Positions 48,570 to 57,621 of a DNA stretch of 64,000 nucleotides are shown here, piece after piece (within the stretch, counting starts at the first letter, position 1; each line of letters starts with the position of its first letter). This stretch comes from Oceanobacillus sojae (lineage in GTDB: Bacteria; Bacillota; Bacilli; Bacillales; Amphibacillaceae), in assembly GCF_900162665.1 (NCBI RefSeq), contig NZ_LT727810.1, positions 527,067-591,066 on the forward strand, read 5' to 3'. Both the position numbers and the translations under genes were made by a program. The notes beneath the pieces are model-generated. The model saw only the letters and a list, made by a program, of their open reading frames with translations. It was not told the origin of the DNA and did no database searches.

Positions 48570-49322
48570 ATGATTGTGAAAATAAAGCTGCCGCAGCCAT
48601 TTACATTTGAAGCTGGAGAGCGTGCTGTCTTATTATTACATGGATTTACAGGACATTCTGCAGATGTCCGTATGCTTGGACGTTTTTTAGAAAAGAAAGG
48701 CTATACAAGCCATGCACCGATTTATCGCGGACATGGACTGCCTCCGGAGGAATTAATTAAAAGTAATCCGGAACAATGGTGGGCAGACGTAAAAGCTGCA
48801 TATAATTATTTGAAGGATTTAGGTTATAAGGAAATTGCGGTAGCCGGTCTATCCCTTGGCGGGGTTTTAGGTTTAAAACTTGCTTATTCTGAGCAAATTA
48901 AAGGTATGGTATCCATGTGTGCGCCGATGTTTTTTGATAATGAGGAACAGCTTACGAAGGGGTTTCGAGAGTTTTCCAGAGAATTTAAACAGCTGGAGCA
49001 AAAGGATGAAGCCGTTATTGAAGAAGAAGTAGACACATTAATGGATAATTCCAGGGAGCTTTTTAAGGGTGTAGGAGCTACAATTAAAGAAGTAAAAGCA
49101 AATATTGATATGATTTATACACCAACCTTTGTGGTCCAGGCAGAAAAAGATGAAATGATTAACACGGACAGTGCTAATTATATTTATGACAATGTAGAAT
49201 CTACACAAAAAGAGATTAAGTGGTACGCTAATTCGGGCCATGTTATTACAATGGATAAAGAAAAAGAACAGCTTCACGAAGATATCTATATGTTTTTAGA
49301 GAGCCTGGATTGGGAAGTATAA
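48570..49322 (+). CDS. est: Carboxylesterase (YvaK/Est family)
   Basis: A 250-residue alpha/beta hydrolase similar to the Geobacillus Est30 and B. subtilis Yva[21 protein letters not shown] near residue 25, nucleophile in [11 protein letters not shown] (Ser near 95), Asp in [13 protein letters not shown] (about 195) and His in [10 protein letters not shown] (about 225). It splits short-chain carboxylesters. The start ATG 48570 follows GAAGGGAATGG. Upstream of rnr with 40 bases between; probably cotranscribed. Confidence 0.92.
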   Translation: MIVKIKLPQPFTFEAGERAVLLLHGFTGHSADVRMLGRFLEKKGYTSHAPIYRGHGLPPEELIKSNPEQWWADVKAAYNYLKDLGYKEIAVAGLSLGGVLGLKLAYSEQIKGMVSMCAPMFFDNEEQLTKGFREFSREFKQLEQKDEAVIEEEVDTLMDNSRELFKGVGATIKEVKANIDMIYTPTFVVQAEKDEMINTDSANYIYDNVESTQKEIKWYANSGHVITMDKEKEQLHEDIYMFLESLDWEV

Positions 49323-49362
49323 AATATAGAGCAGGAAAGATAAAGAGAAAGAAGGTGAGACA

Positions 49363-51648
49363 ATGAAAGAACGAATTATAGATTATATTAAAGAAAATAG
49401 TACCAAGCCCTTGTCTGTACAGGAATTAGAAGAGGCTCTGGGCTTAGAAGAGGCAGTAGAATTTAAAGAGCTGGTCATTGCTCTGAATGAACTGGAGTTA
49501 GAGGGAGAACTTGTCCGGACAAGAAAAAACAGGTTTGGACTTCCAGACAAAATGAATCTCGTTAAGGGAACTATTCAAATGCATGCAAAAGGTTTTGCCT
49601 TTCTTATTCCGGAAGATGAAAATGAAACAGATGTTTATATTCATGCAAATGATATGGGATCCGCAATGAACAAGGATAAAGTGCTTGTCCGTTTGGAAAA
49701 GAAAGATGCAGAAGGATCGCGCCCGGAAGGAAAAGTTATCCGTATTTTAGAGCGTGCAGTCGTTACCGTTGTCGGTACATTTGAGGATAACCGCTCCTTT
49801 GGTTTTGTTATTGCTGATGACAAACGGATCCCAAATGATATTTTTATTTCTAAAGGACATACACATGGAGCTATCGACGGCCATAAAGTACTTGCACGCA
49901 TTACCAAATATCCGGAAGGAAGAAAAAGTGCAGAAGGAGAAATTATTCAGATTCTAGGTCATAAAAATGATCCGGGAATTGATATTCTTTCTATTATTTA
50001 TAAGCACGGAATCCCGATAGATTTTCCAGAAGAGGTAATAGAGCAGGCAAATGAGGTTCCGGAAGAAATTGATCCGGCAGATATACATGGAAGAAAGGAT
50101 CTGCGGGATGAGGTTGTCGTTACGATTGATGGCGCTGATGCCAAGGATCTTGATGATGCTGTCAGTGTCAAACGTCTTGATAATGGAAATTATGAGCTTG
50201 GAGTTTATATTGCGGACGTCAGCCACTATGTTGAAGAAGGCACACCGCTGGATAAAGAAGCATTTGAGCGGGGAACGAGCGTTTATTTAGTCGACCGTGT
50301 GATTCCGATGATTCCTCACCGCTTATCAAATGGTATCTGTTCCCTTAATCCCCAGGTTGACCGTTTAACACTGGGATGTAAAATGGAGATTAATACGAGT
50401 GGACAGGTCGTTCATCATGAAATTTTCCAAAGTGTTATCAATTCGAATGAACGAATGACTTATACCGATGTGAATAAAATTTTAGTGGATAAGGATGAAG
50501 AACTGCGTAAGAAATACGAGCCGCTTGTTCCAATGTTTGAGAACATGGAAAAGCTTGCAGCTATTTTACGCGGCAAACGCTTTGGACGAGGTGCTATTGA
50601 CTTTGATTTTAAAGAAGCAAAAGTACTTGTCGACGAAAAAGGCCATCCGACTGATGTGGTTATTCGCGAACGCTCCGTTGGGGAGAAATTAATTGAAGAG
50701 TTTATGCTGGCGGCGAATGAAACGATTGCTGAGCATTTCCATTGGATGGATGTACCGTTTATCCACCGTATTCACGAAGATCCTGATGAAGGAAAGCTTG
50801 AGAAATTCTATGAATTTTTAGCAGGACTTGGTATTTCAGTAAAAGGAACAGCTAACGAAATTCATCCGCAACAGCTCCAAAAGGTGTTAGAATCGATTAA
50901 AGACGAACCGGAGGAAATGATTGTATCTAAATTAATGCTCCGTTCCATGCAGCAGGCGAAATATTCGCCGCAAAGTGTAGGCCACTTTGGTCTGGCAACA
51001 GATTTTTATACACATTTCACATCGCCGATCCGCCGTTATCCGGATTTAATCGTACACCGTTTAATCCGCACTTATTTAATTGAAAATAAGATGGATAAGA
51101 AAACGATGAAGCATTGGAAGGACCGGATGCCGGAAATTGCCCGTCATACTTCAGAAATGGAACGCCGGGCAGTTGATGCCGAGCGTGATACGGATAATAT
51201 GAAGAAAGCGGAATTTATGAAGGATAAGATCGGTGAAGAATTTACCGGCATTATCAGCTCCGTAACGAATTTCGGTATGTTTGTCGAGTTGGAAAATACG
51301 GTAGAAGGGCTTGTCCATGTCAGCTATTTGACAGATGACTATTATCATTTTGATGAACGCAGTCAGGCGATGATTGGCGAACGGACGGCCAAAGTATTCC
51401 GTGTTGGAGACGAAGTGGATATTAAGGTGGCTGATGTAAACCTGGAAGAATACACAGTTGATTTTGAATTGACATCCTTAGGTTCCCCGCGCAGAAAGGA
51501 AAGAAAGGATAAGTCTTCCAGACGGGTTATTCAATCTTCACCAAAAACGAAAGAAAAATCAAAAGCAAAGCCAAAAGGGAAGGGTAAAGCAAACCCAAAA
51601 GGCAAAGCAAATCCTAAAAATAAGAAAAAGAATAAACCAAAACGATAA
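49363..51648 (+). CDS. rnr: Ribonuclease R
   Basis: A 761-residue 3'-5' exoribonuclease of the RNB family. Order: N-terminal winged helix (about 1-60), two cold-shock domains (about 65-220), RNB catalytic domain (about 245-570; [14 protein letters not shown] contains the metal-binding Asp residues near 265), S1 domain (about 624-705) and a Lys-rich low-complexity tail ([20 protein letters not shown]). It degrades structured RNA and works with tmRNA/SmpB in removing non-stop mRNA, and indeed precedes smpB and ssrA. Start after AGAAGGTGAGACA. Confidence 0.96.
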   Translation: MKERIIDYIKENSTKPLSVQELEEALGLEEAVEFKELVIALNELELEGELVRTRKNRFGLPDKMNLVKGTIQMHAKGFAFLIPEDENETDVYIHANDMGSAMNKDKVLVRLEKKDAEGSRPEGKVIRILERAVVTVVGTFEDNRSFGFVIADDKRIPNDIFISKGHTHGAIDGHKVLARITKYPEGRKSAEGEIIQILGHKNDPGIDILSIIYKHGIPIDFPEEVIEQANEVPEEIDPADIHGRKDLRDEVVVTIDGADAKDLDDAVSVKRLDNGNYELGVYIADVSHYVEEGTPLDKEAFERGTSVYLVDRVIPMIPHRLSNGICSLNPQVDRLTLGCKMEINTSGQVVHHEIFQSVINSNERMTYTDVNKILVDKDEELRKKYEPLVPMFENMEKLAAILRGKRFGRGAIDFDFKEAKVLVDEKGHPTDVVIRERSVGEKLIEEFMLAANETIAEHFHWMDVPFIHRIHEDPDEGKLEKFYEFLAGLGISVKGTANEIHPQQLQKVLESIKDEPEEMIVSKLMLRSMQQAKYSPQSVGHFGLATDFYTHFTSPIRRYPDLIVHRLIRTYLIENKMDKKTMKHWKDRMPEIARHTSEMERRAVDAERDTDNMKKAEFMKDKIGEEFTGIISSVTNFGMFVELENTVEGLVHVSYLTDDYYHFDERSQAMIGERTAKVFRVGDEVDIKVADVNLEEYTVDFELTSLGSPRRKERKDKSSRRVIQSSPKTKEKSKAKPKGKGKANPKGKANPKNKKKNKPKR

Positions 51649-51679
51649 AATCTCTGCTTAGGAGATTTTATCGTTTTTT
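51643..51679 (+). terminator. Terminator overlapping the rnr stop
   Basis: CGATAAAATCTC (51643-51654) is exactly complementary to GAGATTTTATCG (51662-51673), followed by TTTTTT; the rnr stop codon lies in the 5' arm. Confidence 0.9.
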
Positions 51680-51714
51680 CACACAGAGCAAAGTTCATCA
51701 AATGGGTGAAACTT

Positions 51715-51743
51715 TTGAGATAAGGCAAGTTTTTTGGTAAAAT
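51715..51743 (+). promoter_or_regulatory. SigA promoter of smpB
   Basis: TTGAGA (51715-51720), 17 bases, TAAAAT (51738-51743). Confidence 0.65.
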
Positions 51744-51831
51744 ATACAGAGGATTCATATGGGGAGAGAACGAGATTTCTTTCCATGTGAACAAGAACTT
51801 TTAAAAGTTCGATGGAAGAGGATGATTTTAG

Positions 51832-52299
51832 ATGCCAAAAGGAAATGGAAAAACCATTGCACAAAATAAGAAAGCTTCCCATGATTATTTTATTGAAGAA
51901 ACGTATGAGGCGGGGATTGTTCTGCAAGGCACGGAAATTAAGTCTATTCGTAATGGCAGAGTAAACATTAAGGATGCCCATGCGCGGATTGACAGAAAAG
52001 GGGAAGTGCAATTAATTAACCTGCATATCGCTGAATACGAGCAGGGGAACCGTTATAATCACGACCCGACCCGTTCAAGAAAGCTGCTGCTTCACCGTAA
52101 AGAAATTGATAAATTAATTGGTCTGACTCAGCAGCAGGGCTATGCATTAGTTCCATTAAAAATTTATATTAAAAATGGTTATGCAAAAGTATTAATTGGA
52201 CTTGGAAAAGGGAAGAAGAAATACGATAAGCGTGAAGACTTAAAACGTAAGCAAATGAAGCGCGATGTGGATCGTGCTATTAAAGACCACATGCGTTAA
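51832..52299 (+). CDS. smpB: SsrA-binding protein SmpB
   Basis: A 155-residue OB-fold protein that binds tmRNA and brings it to stalled ribosomes. Typical segments: [40 protein letters not shown] near 37, [19 protein letters not shown] near 75 and the basic tail [20 protein letters not shown] that enters the decoding site. Lies just ahead of ssrA. Confidence 0.97.
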   Translation: MPKGNGKTIAQNKKASHDYFIEETYEAGIVLQGTEIKSIRNGRVNIKDAHARIDRKGEVQLINLHIAEYEQGNRYNHDPTRSRKLLLHRKEIDKLIGLTQQQGYALVPLKIYIKNGYAKVLIGLGKGKKKYDKREDLKRKQMKRDVDRAIKDHMR

Positions 52300-52311
52300 A
52301 CGGAAGCATAT

Positions 52312-52339
52312 TTGACAATCTGGCATGATTTGTTATAAT
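52312..52339 (+). promoter_or_regulatory. Promoter of ssrA
   Basis: TTGACA (52312-52317), 16 bases, TATAAT (52334-52339). The transcript would have about 105 extra 5' bases to be removed by processing. Confidence 0.75.
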
Positions 52340-52449
52340 GAAAGGTACCCTGTTCATGGTATGCTGTTTATGGAACAGTTATTACTATAGAAACAAGGGT
52401 CAACTGAATAATTAAAAAGTGCTTAATTATTCCCTGTGATTTTTTATAC

Positions 52450-52810
52450 GGGGACGTTACGGATTCGACAGGGGTAGATTGAGCTCAAGTTGCACGTCGA
52501 GGTTACGGCTCGTAAAACGTTACGCCTAAATATAATTGGCAAAGAAAACAATCAACCTGTTTTAGCAGCTGCGTAAGTAGCCTAAAACGATCCTTCCTGC
52601 CATCGCCCGTGTGGCAGATTGAAGGGTCTCAAATGAAGCGGGCTATACTGCTATCCACCGTCTGAGGATGGGCAGAAGAACTTAATCAGACTAGTTCCAT
52701 GAAAGCCTGTTGGTAGGCTGACATGTGAGCGAATGATAATATACCAACTAAGCGTGTAGATACTTGAGTGCCGATACTCTTGGACGAGGGTTCGACTCCC
52801 TCCGTCTCCA
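52450..52810 (+). ncRNA. ssrA: Transfer-messenger RNA (tmRNA)
   Basis: The 5' end GGGGACGTTACGGATTCGAC and the 3' end GGTTCGACTCCCTCCGTCTCCA form the tRNA-like part (acceptor GGGGACG/CGTCTCC with one G-U pair; CCA not encoded). The internal reading frame GGC AAA GAA ... GCT GCG TAA (52539-52577) codes for the degradation tag GKENNQPVLAAA, following the resume alanine. tmRNA with SmpB rescues stalled ribosomes and marks the product for ClpXP, whose ClpP is also in this window. Confidence 0.97.
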
Positions 52811-52823
52811 TTTGGAGAATACG

Positions 52824-52869
52824 AAAAAGGGTTGTAAATGTTGATATATCAATGTTTTCAGCTCTTTTT
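52824..52869 (+). terminator. Terminator after ssrA
   Basis: AAAAAGGGTTG ... CAGCTCTTTTT with the inner palindrome TTGATATATCAA; the T run is part of the 3' arm. Confidence 0.55.
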
Positions 52870-53101
52870 AATTATTTTAAATGTTAAAATGAGGGTTTCT
52901 CACTCAAAAAAGACATTTTCCCTATCTTTTTAAGTGGGAGTCGGTTAGTTACATTACGGTAAATAATATTTCCATCATGTTATAATAATAAAAAATAAAG
53001 AAGCAGAGGAATTATTTTCCCAATAACAATGAGGTGAGACCTCTATGAAAAAAGCTGTTTATGGAAAGTGTTCTTTTATCTTCAACTAAGGGGGAGATAT
53101 A

Positions 53102-53617
53102 TTGAAAGTGAGATTAAGTCTATATAATTCCGAATGGGTAAGTGAATATAATAAAGAATGTAAACGGTTAAACGAACTGTTCGGTGATCTTGTCATCCAA
53201 TTTGAACACTTTGGCAGTACCTCTATTGTTAATATGAAGGCTAAACCGGTAATTGATATGATGGTTATTGTGAAAGATATTGATAAAGTTGATCAATTTA
53301 ACCCGCGCTTAAAGGAACTAGGCTATGATCCAGCTGGTGAGTGGGGCATTGAAGGAAGAAGATTATTGAGAAAAGGAGGAGAGGATAGAACACATCATAT
53401 ACATATCTATCAAGAAGGTAATAGGGAGATAGACAGACATTTGATACTCAGAAATTATTTAAGGATACATACAGAGGAAGCCATGAAATATGGTGCATTA
53501 AAAGAACAGTTAGCAATGAAGTATCAAGATACAAAAGGATACAGTCAAGCAAAAAGAAGCTATGTGAGTGAACTGGAGCAGAGAGCCTTGGAATGGCATA
53601 AAAAAGAGCAAGGGTAA
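53102..53617 (+). CDS. GrpB family protein (nucleotidyltransferase fold)
   Basis: A 171-residue GrpB/UPF0157 protein. Key features are EHFGSTSIVNMKAKPVIDMM (about residues 37-56; the GST and DxM pattern of the nucleotidyltransferase fold) and HIHIYQEGNREIDRHLILRN (about 99-118). TTG start after AAGGGGGAGATATA. In some genomes the domain is fused to dephospho-CoA kinase, but its activity is unknown. A 14-codon open frame behind GAGGTGAG precedes it (53045-53089) and could be a leader peptide. Confidence 0.85.
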   Translation: MKVRLSLYNSEWVSEYNKECKRLNELFGDLVIQFEHFGSTSIVNMKAKPVIDMMVIVKDIDKVDQFNPRLKELGYDPAGEWGIEGRRLLRKGGEDRTHHIHIYQEGNREIDRHLILRNYLRIHTEEAMKYGALKEQLAMKYQDTKGYSQAKRSYVSELEQRALEWHKKEQG

Positions 53618-53636
53618 GTACGGGTACCAGTGATAA

Positions 53637-53825
53637 AAGTTAAATGAAGTAAAGGAACGATGGAGAAAGTATAATTTATTTGTTGCTTTAAACCAGCATG
53701 CAAGTCAAATCAGCGGTTACTTGAGGGGGCATTTAAAAGAAGTGCAGGAGAGAACGCGGTATATTGTTGAAACACATGATTTTAATAATAATCCGCCTGA
53801 ATGGTTTGTGAGATGCCGTATTTGA
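53637..53825 (+). pseudogene. Gene relic without start codon, unknown
   Basis: An open frame reads LNEVKERWRKYNLFVALNQH, then ASQISGYLRGHLKEVQERTR and THDFNNNPPEWFVRCRI up to TGA 53823-53825. It lacks any start codon or ribosome site, so it appears to be the 3' end of a lost gene. I do not recognise the family. Confidence 0.4.
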
Positions 53826-53942
53826 CAATCTGTAATGTACAGAGATTGTAGACAAGAACCCCCTGCTAGCAATGTTGTTAGCAGGAGGGAGATTTGCATT
53901 TTAGACGTCATTTGACAACTTGATACCTTTTCAGCCCTGATA

Positions 53943-54165
53943 AGAAGATGTTCAAAAAGTCCAATAAAGATGACACTGCGATAAGTGGATCTTCTACTAA
54001 GAACGCCTACGTCGTGTGGGCAACATAGAAGCCACCGCATCCTGCGGAAGTGCGTTGACTAGCTTTTTCCGTTACTCACGTATTATAATGCATACGCTCC
54101 GTTCGTAAAAAGCTCGTCGCCTTGAACTTCTTGGTCCTATTTATCGGCCTTTTTGAACACGCACT
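53943..54165. repeat. MITE-like palindromic repeat, copy D (longest)
   Basis: Begins AGAAGATGTTCAAAAAGTCC and ends GGCCTTTTTGAACACGCACT. Shares the ACTCACGTATTATAA-GCATACGCTCCGTTCG block with copy C, but carries about 65 extra bases (about 53983-54050, with GCCACCGCATCCTGCGG) near its left end. No gene is plausible inside. Confidence 0.8.
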
Positions 54166-54189
54166 GATAAGGAATATATATTTTTAAAA

Positions 54190-55002
54190 TTAATCTAAAT
54201 TCTCAACTGCATAATCCGCTTCCTCTTGCGTGAATTTTTCACCATAATCTGAGGTTAGCTGGTCTCTGATTGCTTCATGTGACATATCCATTGTTTCTTG
54301 ATAACTTTTGGCCGATTCCAATGCGTTTTCATTCCAATCCGCTTTTATATTATCGACAGCGTACTGTGCTTCTTCAGCAGTAAATTGATCGCCGTATTCA
54401 GAGATTAATTGATCGTATATACCTGCTTTTGACATATGCATAATATCGCTGTAACTTTCTGCTGATTTCAAGGCATTTTGATTCCAGTCCGCTTCCATAT
54501 TGTCAATTGCATACTGTGCTGCTTCTTCTGGAAATTGATCGCCATACTCGGAAGTCAACTGATCAAAAATACCTGCTTTAGACATACTCATTAAATCGGA
54601 ATAGCTTTCTGCGGAATTTAATGCAGAAATGTATTCAGTCGGAACATCATCGTCTGCTTCAGTTTCTTCTACTTCTTCTATCTCTTCATCTGTACTTTCC
54701 TCTGTATCTTTTGAAGTGTTTGTTTCATCGTCTTTTTCAGCATCAGCATTTTCATCGTCATCCATACTCTCTTCCGCTTCACTAGAGGTATCTGTTTCCT
54801 CTGAATCTGTATTATCCTCTGCTGGTTCTTCGTCGTCCGGGTCGTTTGTTTCATCCTTCTCATTTTCTGCTTGAACAGATTTTATCTCATTGTCTGCAGC
54901 AGTATCATCCTCAAGAGTAGTGCCGATTGCTCCAATAACGAAAACAACGATTACCCAAAACCACCATTTCTTAAACATAGACTTTTTTCCTTTCTCTTTC
55001 AT
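54190..55002 (-). CDS. Membrane-anchored Ltp-repeat protein
   Basis: A 270-residue protein: N-terminal transmembrane anchor (about 13-29, WWFWVIVVFVIGAIGTT), a long acidic Asp/Glu/Ser/Thr linker (about 30-122) and three repeats of about 47 residues (starting near 126, 174, 222) of the Ltp type (for example SAESYSDIMHMSKAGIYDQL then EYGDQFTAEEAQYAVDN). Ltp of Streptococcus phage TP-J34 is a lipoprotein that blocks DNA injection by other phages (superinfection exclusion). Here the anchor is a membrane helix, not a lipobox. Phage defence is possible; chromosomal family members are common and mostly untested. Start after AAGGGGAGTTAATT. Confidence 0.8.
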   Translation of the reverse strand: MKEKGKKSMFKKWWFWVIVVFVIGAIGTTLEDDTAADNEIKSVQAENEKDETNDPDDEEPAEDNTDSEETDTSSEAEESMDDDENADAEKDDETNTSKDTEESTDEEIEEVEETEADDDVPTEYISALNSAESYSDLMSMSKAGIFDQLTSEYGDQFPEEAAQYAIDNMEADWNQNALKSAESYSDIMHMSKAGIYDQLISEYGDQFTAEEAQYAVDNIKADWNENALESAKSYQETMDMSHEAIRDQLTSDYGEKFTQEEADYAVENLD

Positions 55003-55229
55003 AATTAACTCCCCTTTTCTGATTAAATATTACCAGTTATATACTTAGCATAATCATATTTATTTAGGAAGTCTAGATAAAATTTAGAAAAACCTAGAAA
55101 TTTTATGATTGGTTCATTGTACAATGAAGCGTTACGGAGATTGATAAGGAAGTTTACATTTTATAAGCAGCTAAAAATGTTCAACTCTTCTAAAGTTCCG
55201 TAGGACTAATTAGCAAATAGTTCCCCACG

Positions 55230-55540
55230 TTATCTATACTGTTCTATTTCAAATTCATCATAAAATTCTCCTGTTTCAGCAATAAACAGGATATATTTCA
55301 TATTTTTTAATGCTTTGTCCCACCCAATCACTTTAATTAACGTTATTTTATTTCTAGCATCAGTTGTAATTCCAAAGTTGTAACCTTTTGCAAAAAAGTC
55401 ATCAGGATATAAATGTCTTATTTCTTTTGCTTTTTTTATCGTTAAGGAATGACCTAATTCTTTTGAAGAGCTCACTTGGCTATTGGAACTACTGAGAATT
55501 AAACAAAGACAAATAAATAAAAACAGGCAGATTTTTTCAT
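55230..55540 (-). pseudogene. Small secreted protein with a probable frameshift in an A-tract
   Basis: The intact frame (55230-55475, GTG start possible) codes for 81 residues, SSSKELGHSLTIKKAKEIRH and onwards, but it has no ribosome site and begins in the middle of a protein. Upstream, ATG at 55540 with GAGGT before it starts a signal peptide in another frame; adding one A to the run of six A after this ATG would fuse both into MKKICLFLFICLCLILSSSN plus the known part (about 103 residues). So either the gene is frameshifted (or the tract varies in length) or the base call is wrong. The family is unknown. Confidence 0.6.
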
Positions 55541-55902
55541 GAGCTATACCTCGAAAATTTTATTTGTTATATTCACTTCGTATGAGGTTCTCCCTTGAAA
55601 TATGAAATAAATCGTTCCATAAAAAATTGGTAATATATCCGGCTGACGCATTTATCAGTTATAATCTCGTACTCATAGAAAATGAATTCAAGTTAGCGGA
55701 AAAAAATGATAGAATATTGCAGTGAAATTCTGAATGTTGGAGGTGCTTTTTACGATTGCAGGCTTTCAAAAAACAATACTTATCTAGTGACTGACCAGCA
55801 TGTGTGGTAAAATAATTGAACAAGCATAGTATCTAAAGACAATCTCAGAGATCATCTGAACAACAGAAAATATATTTATTAGGTGAAAAGGGAGGTATTT
55901 TT

Positions 55903-57255
55903 ATGAACAAGAAAGTCTATGAAGAATTTGCTGAATCGCTCGTAAGTGCGCATAAAACCCCGGGTGCGATAGTTGCATTGAACAATGATATATACAAAAA
56001 AGGATTTGGCTACCAGGATAAGGAAAATGAATTACCTGTAACGGCCGATACGATTTTTGGAATTGGAAGTATTACAAAGTCAATGACTAGTATCGCAACT
56101 CTCCAGCTGCAAGAAGAAGGAAAACTATCCGTCCATGATTCTATTAAAACATATTTGCCTGAGATTACATTTAAAGGAAGTGATGAAATAACGCTTCATC
56201 ACCTGATGACGCATACATCTGGTATTCCGCCATTAAACACGCTTTTTTATGCAAATAAGCAATCCATGGAAAAGGACGGCTCATTCGATTTGCAGATTAA
56301 ATTAGGCATACCTCTTGAACGGGAGCATGACAGCATTGATACATATGACGAACTTATAGCTTATTTAAATAGCCTGTCATTTGACCTGCTTGACGAGCCA
56401 GGGAAGTCATTCAGCTATTCTAACGACGGCTATGCTCTGCTTGGTATCATTATTGAACGTGCTAGCGGGCAGCCGTATGAACGTTATATAGAGAAAAATA
56501 TCTTTACTCCTCTCGGAATGAAAAGCAGCTTTTTTAATCCGGATCAATTGGATGAGCAGGCAGCACGTCAGTATGATATGGACCCGACCGCTGAAACGCC
56601 GGTCATTAAATATTCTCCGGAATGGTGGGACGCCCCGGTAATGTGGGCGGCCGGTTATGTTAAATCAACTGCCAATGATATGCTTCGTTATAGTGATGTC
56701 TTTTTAAATAAAGGCAATGGTATTTTAACAGAAGAAAGTCTTACTGCAATGACCACTCAATATATTGAAATAGAGCCTGGCCGGTATTATGGCTATGGGG
56801 TTATGATTACACCAGACTATTTTGGTACAAAGCTTATTGAACATGGCGGCGGAATTAAAGGAGTAACGGCGCATTTCGCCGTGCTGCCTGAGAAAAATAT
56901 TGCTGCCATCTGTCTGACGAATATTGCAGGTGCCCCTGCGGAATCTCTTTTAAGAGGAGCCCTGCAGAGCGAAATGAATATTGCACCTGATAAGAAAGCC
57001 GTCCAATATGATGAATACACACTCAGCGAAGCAGATCGCCAAGCTATTACTGGAGTCTACCAATCTAATGAGGGACAAACGATTAAGGTCTTTGAAAAAG
57101 ATAAAGCTATTTTTGTGGAGACCCAGGGAGCTCAAATACCAACACAAGCCGTCGCCAGCAGAGCAGTGACAATTACTATGCAGGGAACCGATTTTCTGCT
57201 GCAGTTTAAGGATGGACGCCTTCACTTTGGGTTTAGACAGCTTCTAAAAAAGTGA
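55903..57255 (+). CDS. Serine hydrolase of the beta-lactamase/DD-peptidase family
   Basis: A 450-residue class C beta-lactamase-like protein without signal peptide. SxxK motif SITK (about residue 65), the YSN triad in FSYSNDGYALLG (about 174), and EHGGGIKGVTAHF (about 313), the counterpart of KTG. The C-terminal 100 residues form a small beta-domain (DUF3471-like). Such enzymes include esterases and D-aminopeptidases; lactamase activity is not implied. Start after AAAAGGGAGGTATTTTT. The 340 bases upstream hold no recognised site except a weak TAAAAT around 55809. Confidence 0.85.
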   Translation: MNKKVYEEFAESLVSAHKTPGAIVALNNDIYKKGFGYQDKENELPVTADTIFGIGSITKSMTSIATLQLQEEGKLSVHDSIKTYLPEITFKGSDEITLHHLMTHTSGIPPLNTLFYANKQSMEKDGSFDLQIKLGIPLEREHDSIDTYDELIAYLNSLSFDLLDEPGKSFSYSNDGYALLGIIIERASGQPYERYIEKNIFTPLGMKSSFFNPDQLDEQAARQYDMDPTAETPVIKYSPEWWDAPVMWAAGYVKSTANDMLRYSDVFLNKGNGILTEESLTAMTTQYIEIEPGRYYGYGVMITPDYFGTKLIEHGGGIKGVTAHFAVLPEKNIAAICLTNIAGAPAESLLRGALQSEMNIAPDKKAVQYDEYTLSEADRQAITGVYQSNEGQTIKVFEKDKAIFVETQGAQIPTQAVASRAVTITMQGTDFLLQFKDGRLHFGFRQLLKK

Positions 57256-57308
57256 ATAGTTTTACAAAATATATAAAGCTAATAGATATAGAATGAAAAT
57301 TGATTTGG

Positions 57309-57341
57309 CAGGGTTGTCTGAAAATAGAGGCGACCCTGCTT
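57309..57341 (+). terminator. Probable terminator after the serine hydrolase gene
   Basis: CAGGGTTGTC pairs with GCGACCCTG, followed by CTTTGTAAT; the T run is poor. Confidence 0.45.
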
Positions 57342-57552
57342 TGTAATAGGGAATGGCGGAACATATCTGACTGATTTATTTTGTAATAAAGTATTTACTT
57401 TAAATGAAACACCTCTTTATCAAGATATACAAAACCAGACACAAACTGTTCAAAAAATCAATACAATTCAAAAAAAGAATATGCTACACTAACAGTAGAG
57501 AAAGTTGCTTTTTAAAAAAAATAACATAGCTGAATATTTTTTTAATTACTAT

Positions 57553-57568
57553 TGTGAATCTATTCACA
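57553..57568 (+). promoter_or_regulatory. Fnr box, upstream copy (nirB operon)
   Basis: TGTGAATCTATTCACA is a perfect match to TGTGA-N6-TCACA, the Fnr consensus in Bacillus. If it activates from -41.5, transcription would start near 57602, about 20 bases before nirB. Confidence 0.8.
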
Positions 57569-57587
57569 TTTTATTTTTGGTACTGAT

Positions 57588-57603
57588 TGTGAATTATTTC
57601 ACA
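57588..57603 (+). promoter_or_regulatory. Fnr box, downstream copy (nirB operon)
   Basis: TGTGAATTATTTCACA, also a perfect TGTGA-N6-TCACA palindrome, 35 bases from the upstream copy (centre to centre) and only 18 bases before the start codon, so it would cover the -10/start region. Confidence 0.75.
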
Positions 57604-57621
57604 AAATTGGAGGGTTATACC

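Noticed and set aside
53861..53890. CCCTGCTAGCAA/TTGTTAGCAGG hairpin considered as a small RNA or terminator
   Set aside because: No T run and no promoter nearby; loop too short for the full stem. Left unassigned.
53717..54040. Minus-strand open frame of 107 codons
   Set aside because: It covers MITE copy D and the relic before it, has Cys/Ser-rich random composition and no ribosome site.
54629..54874. Plus-strand open frame rich in Ser (81 codons)
   Set aside because: It is the antisense of the acidic linker of the Ltp-repeat gene, whose GAx/TCx codons read as Ser on the other strand; no ribosome site.
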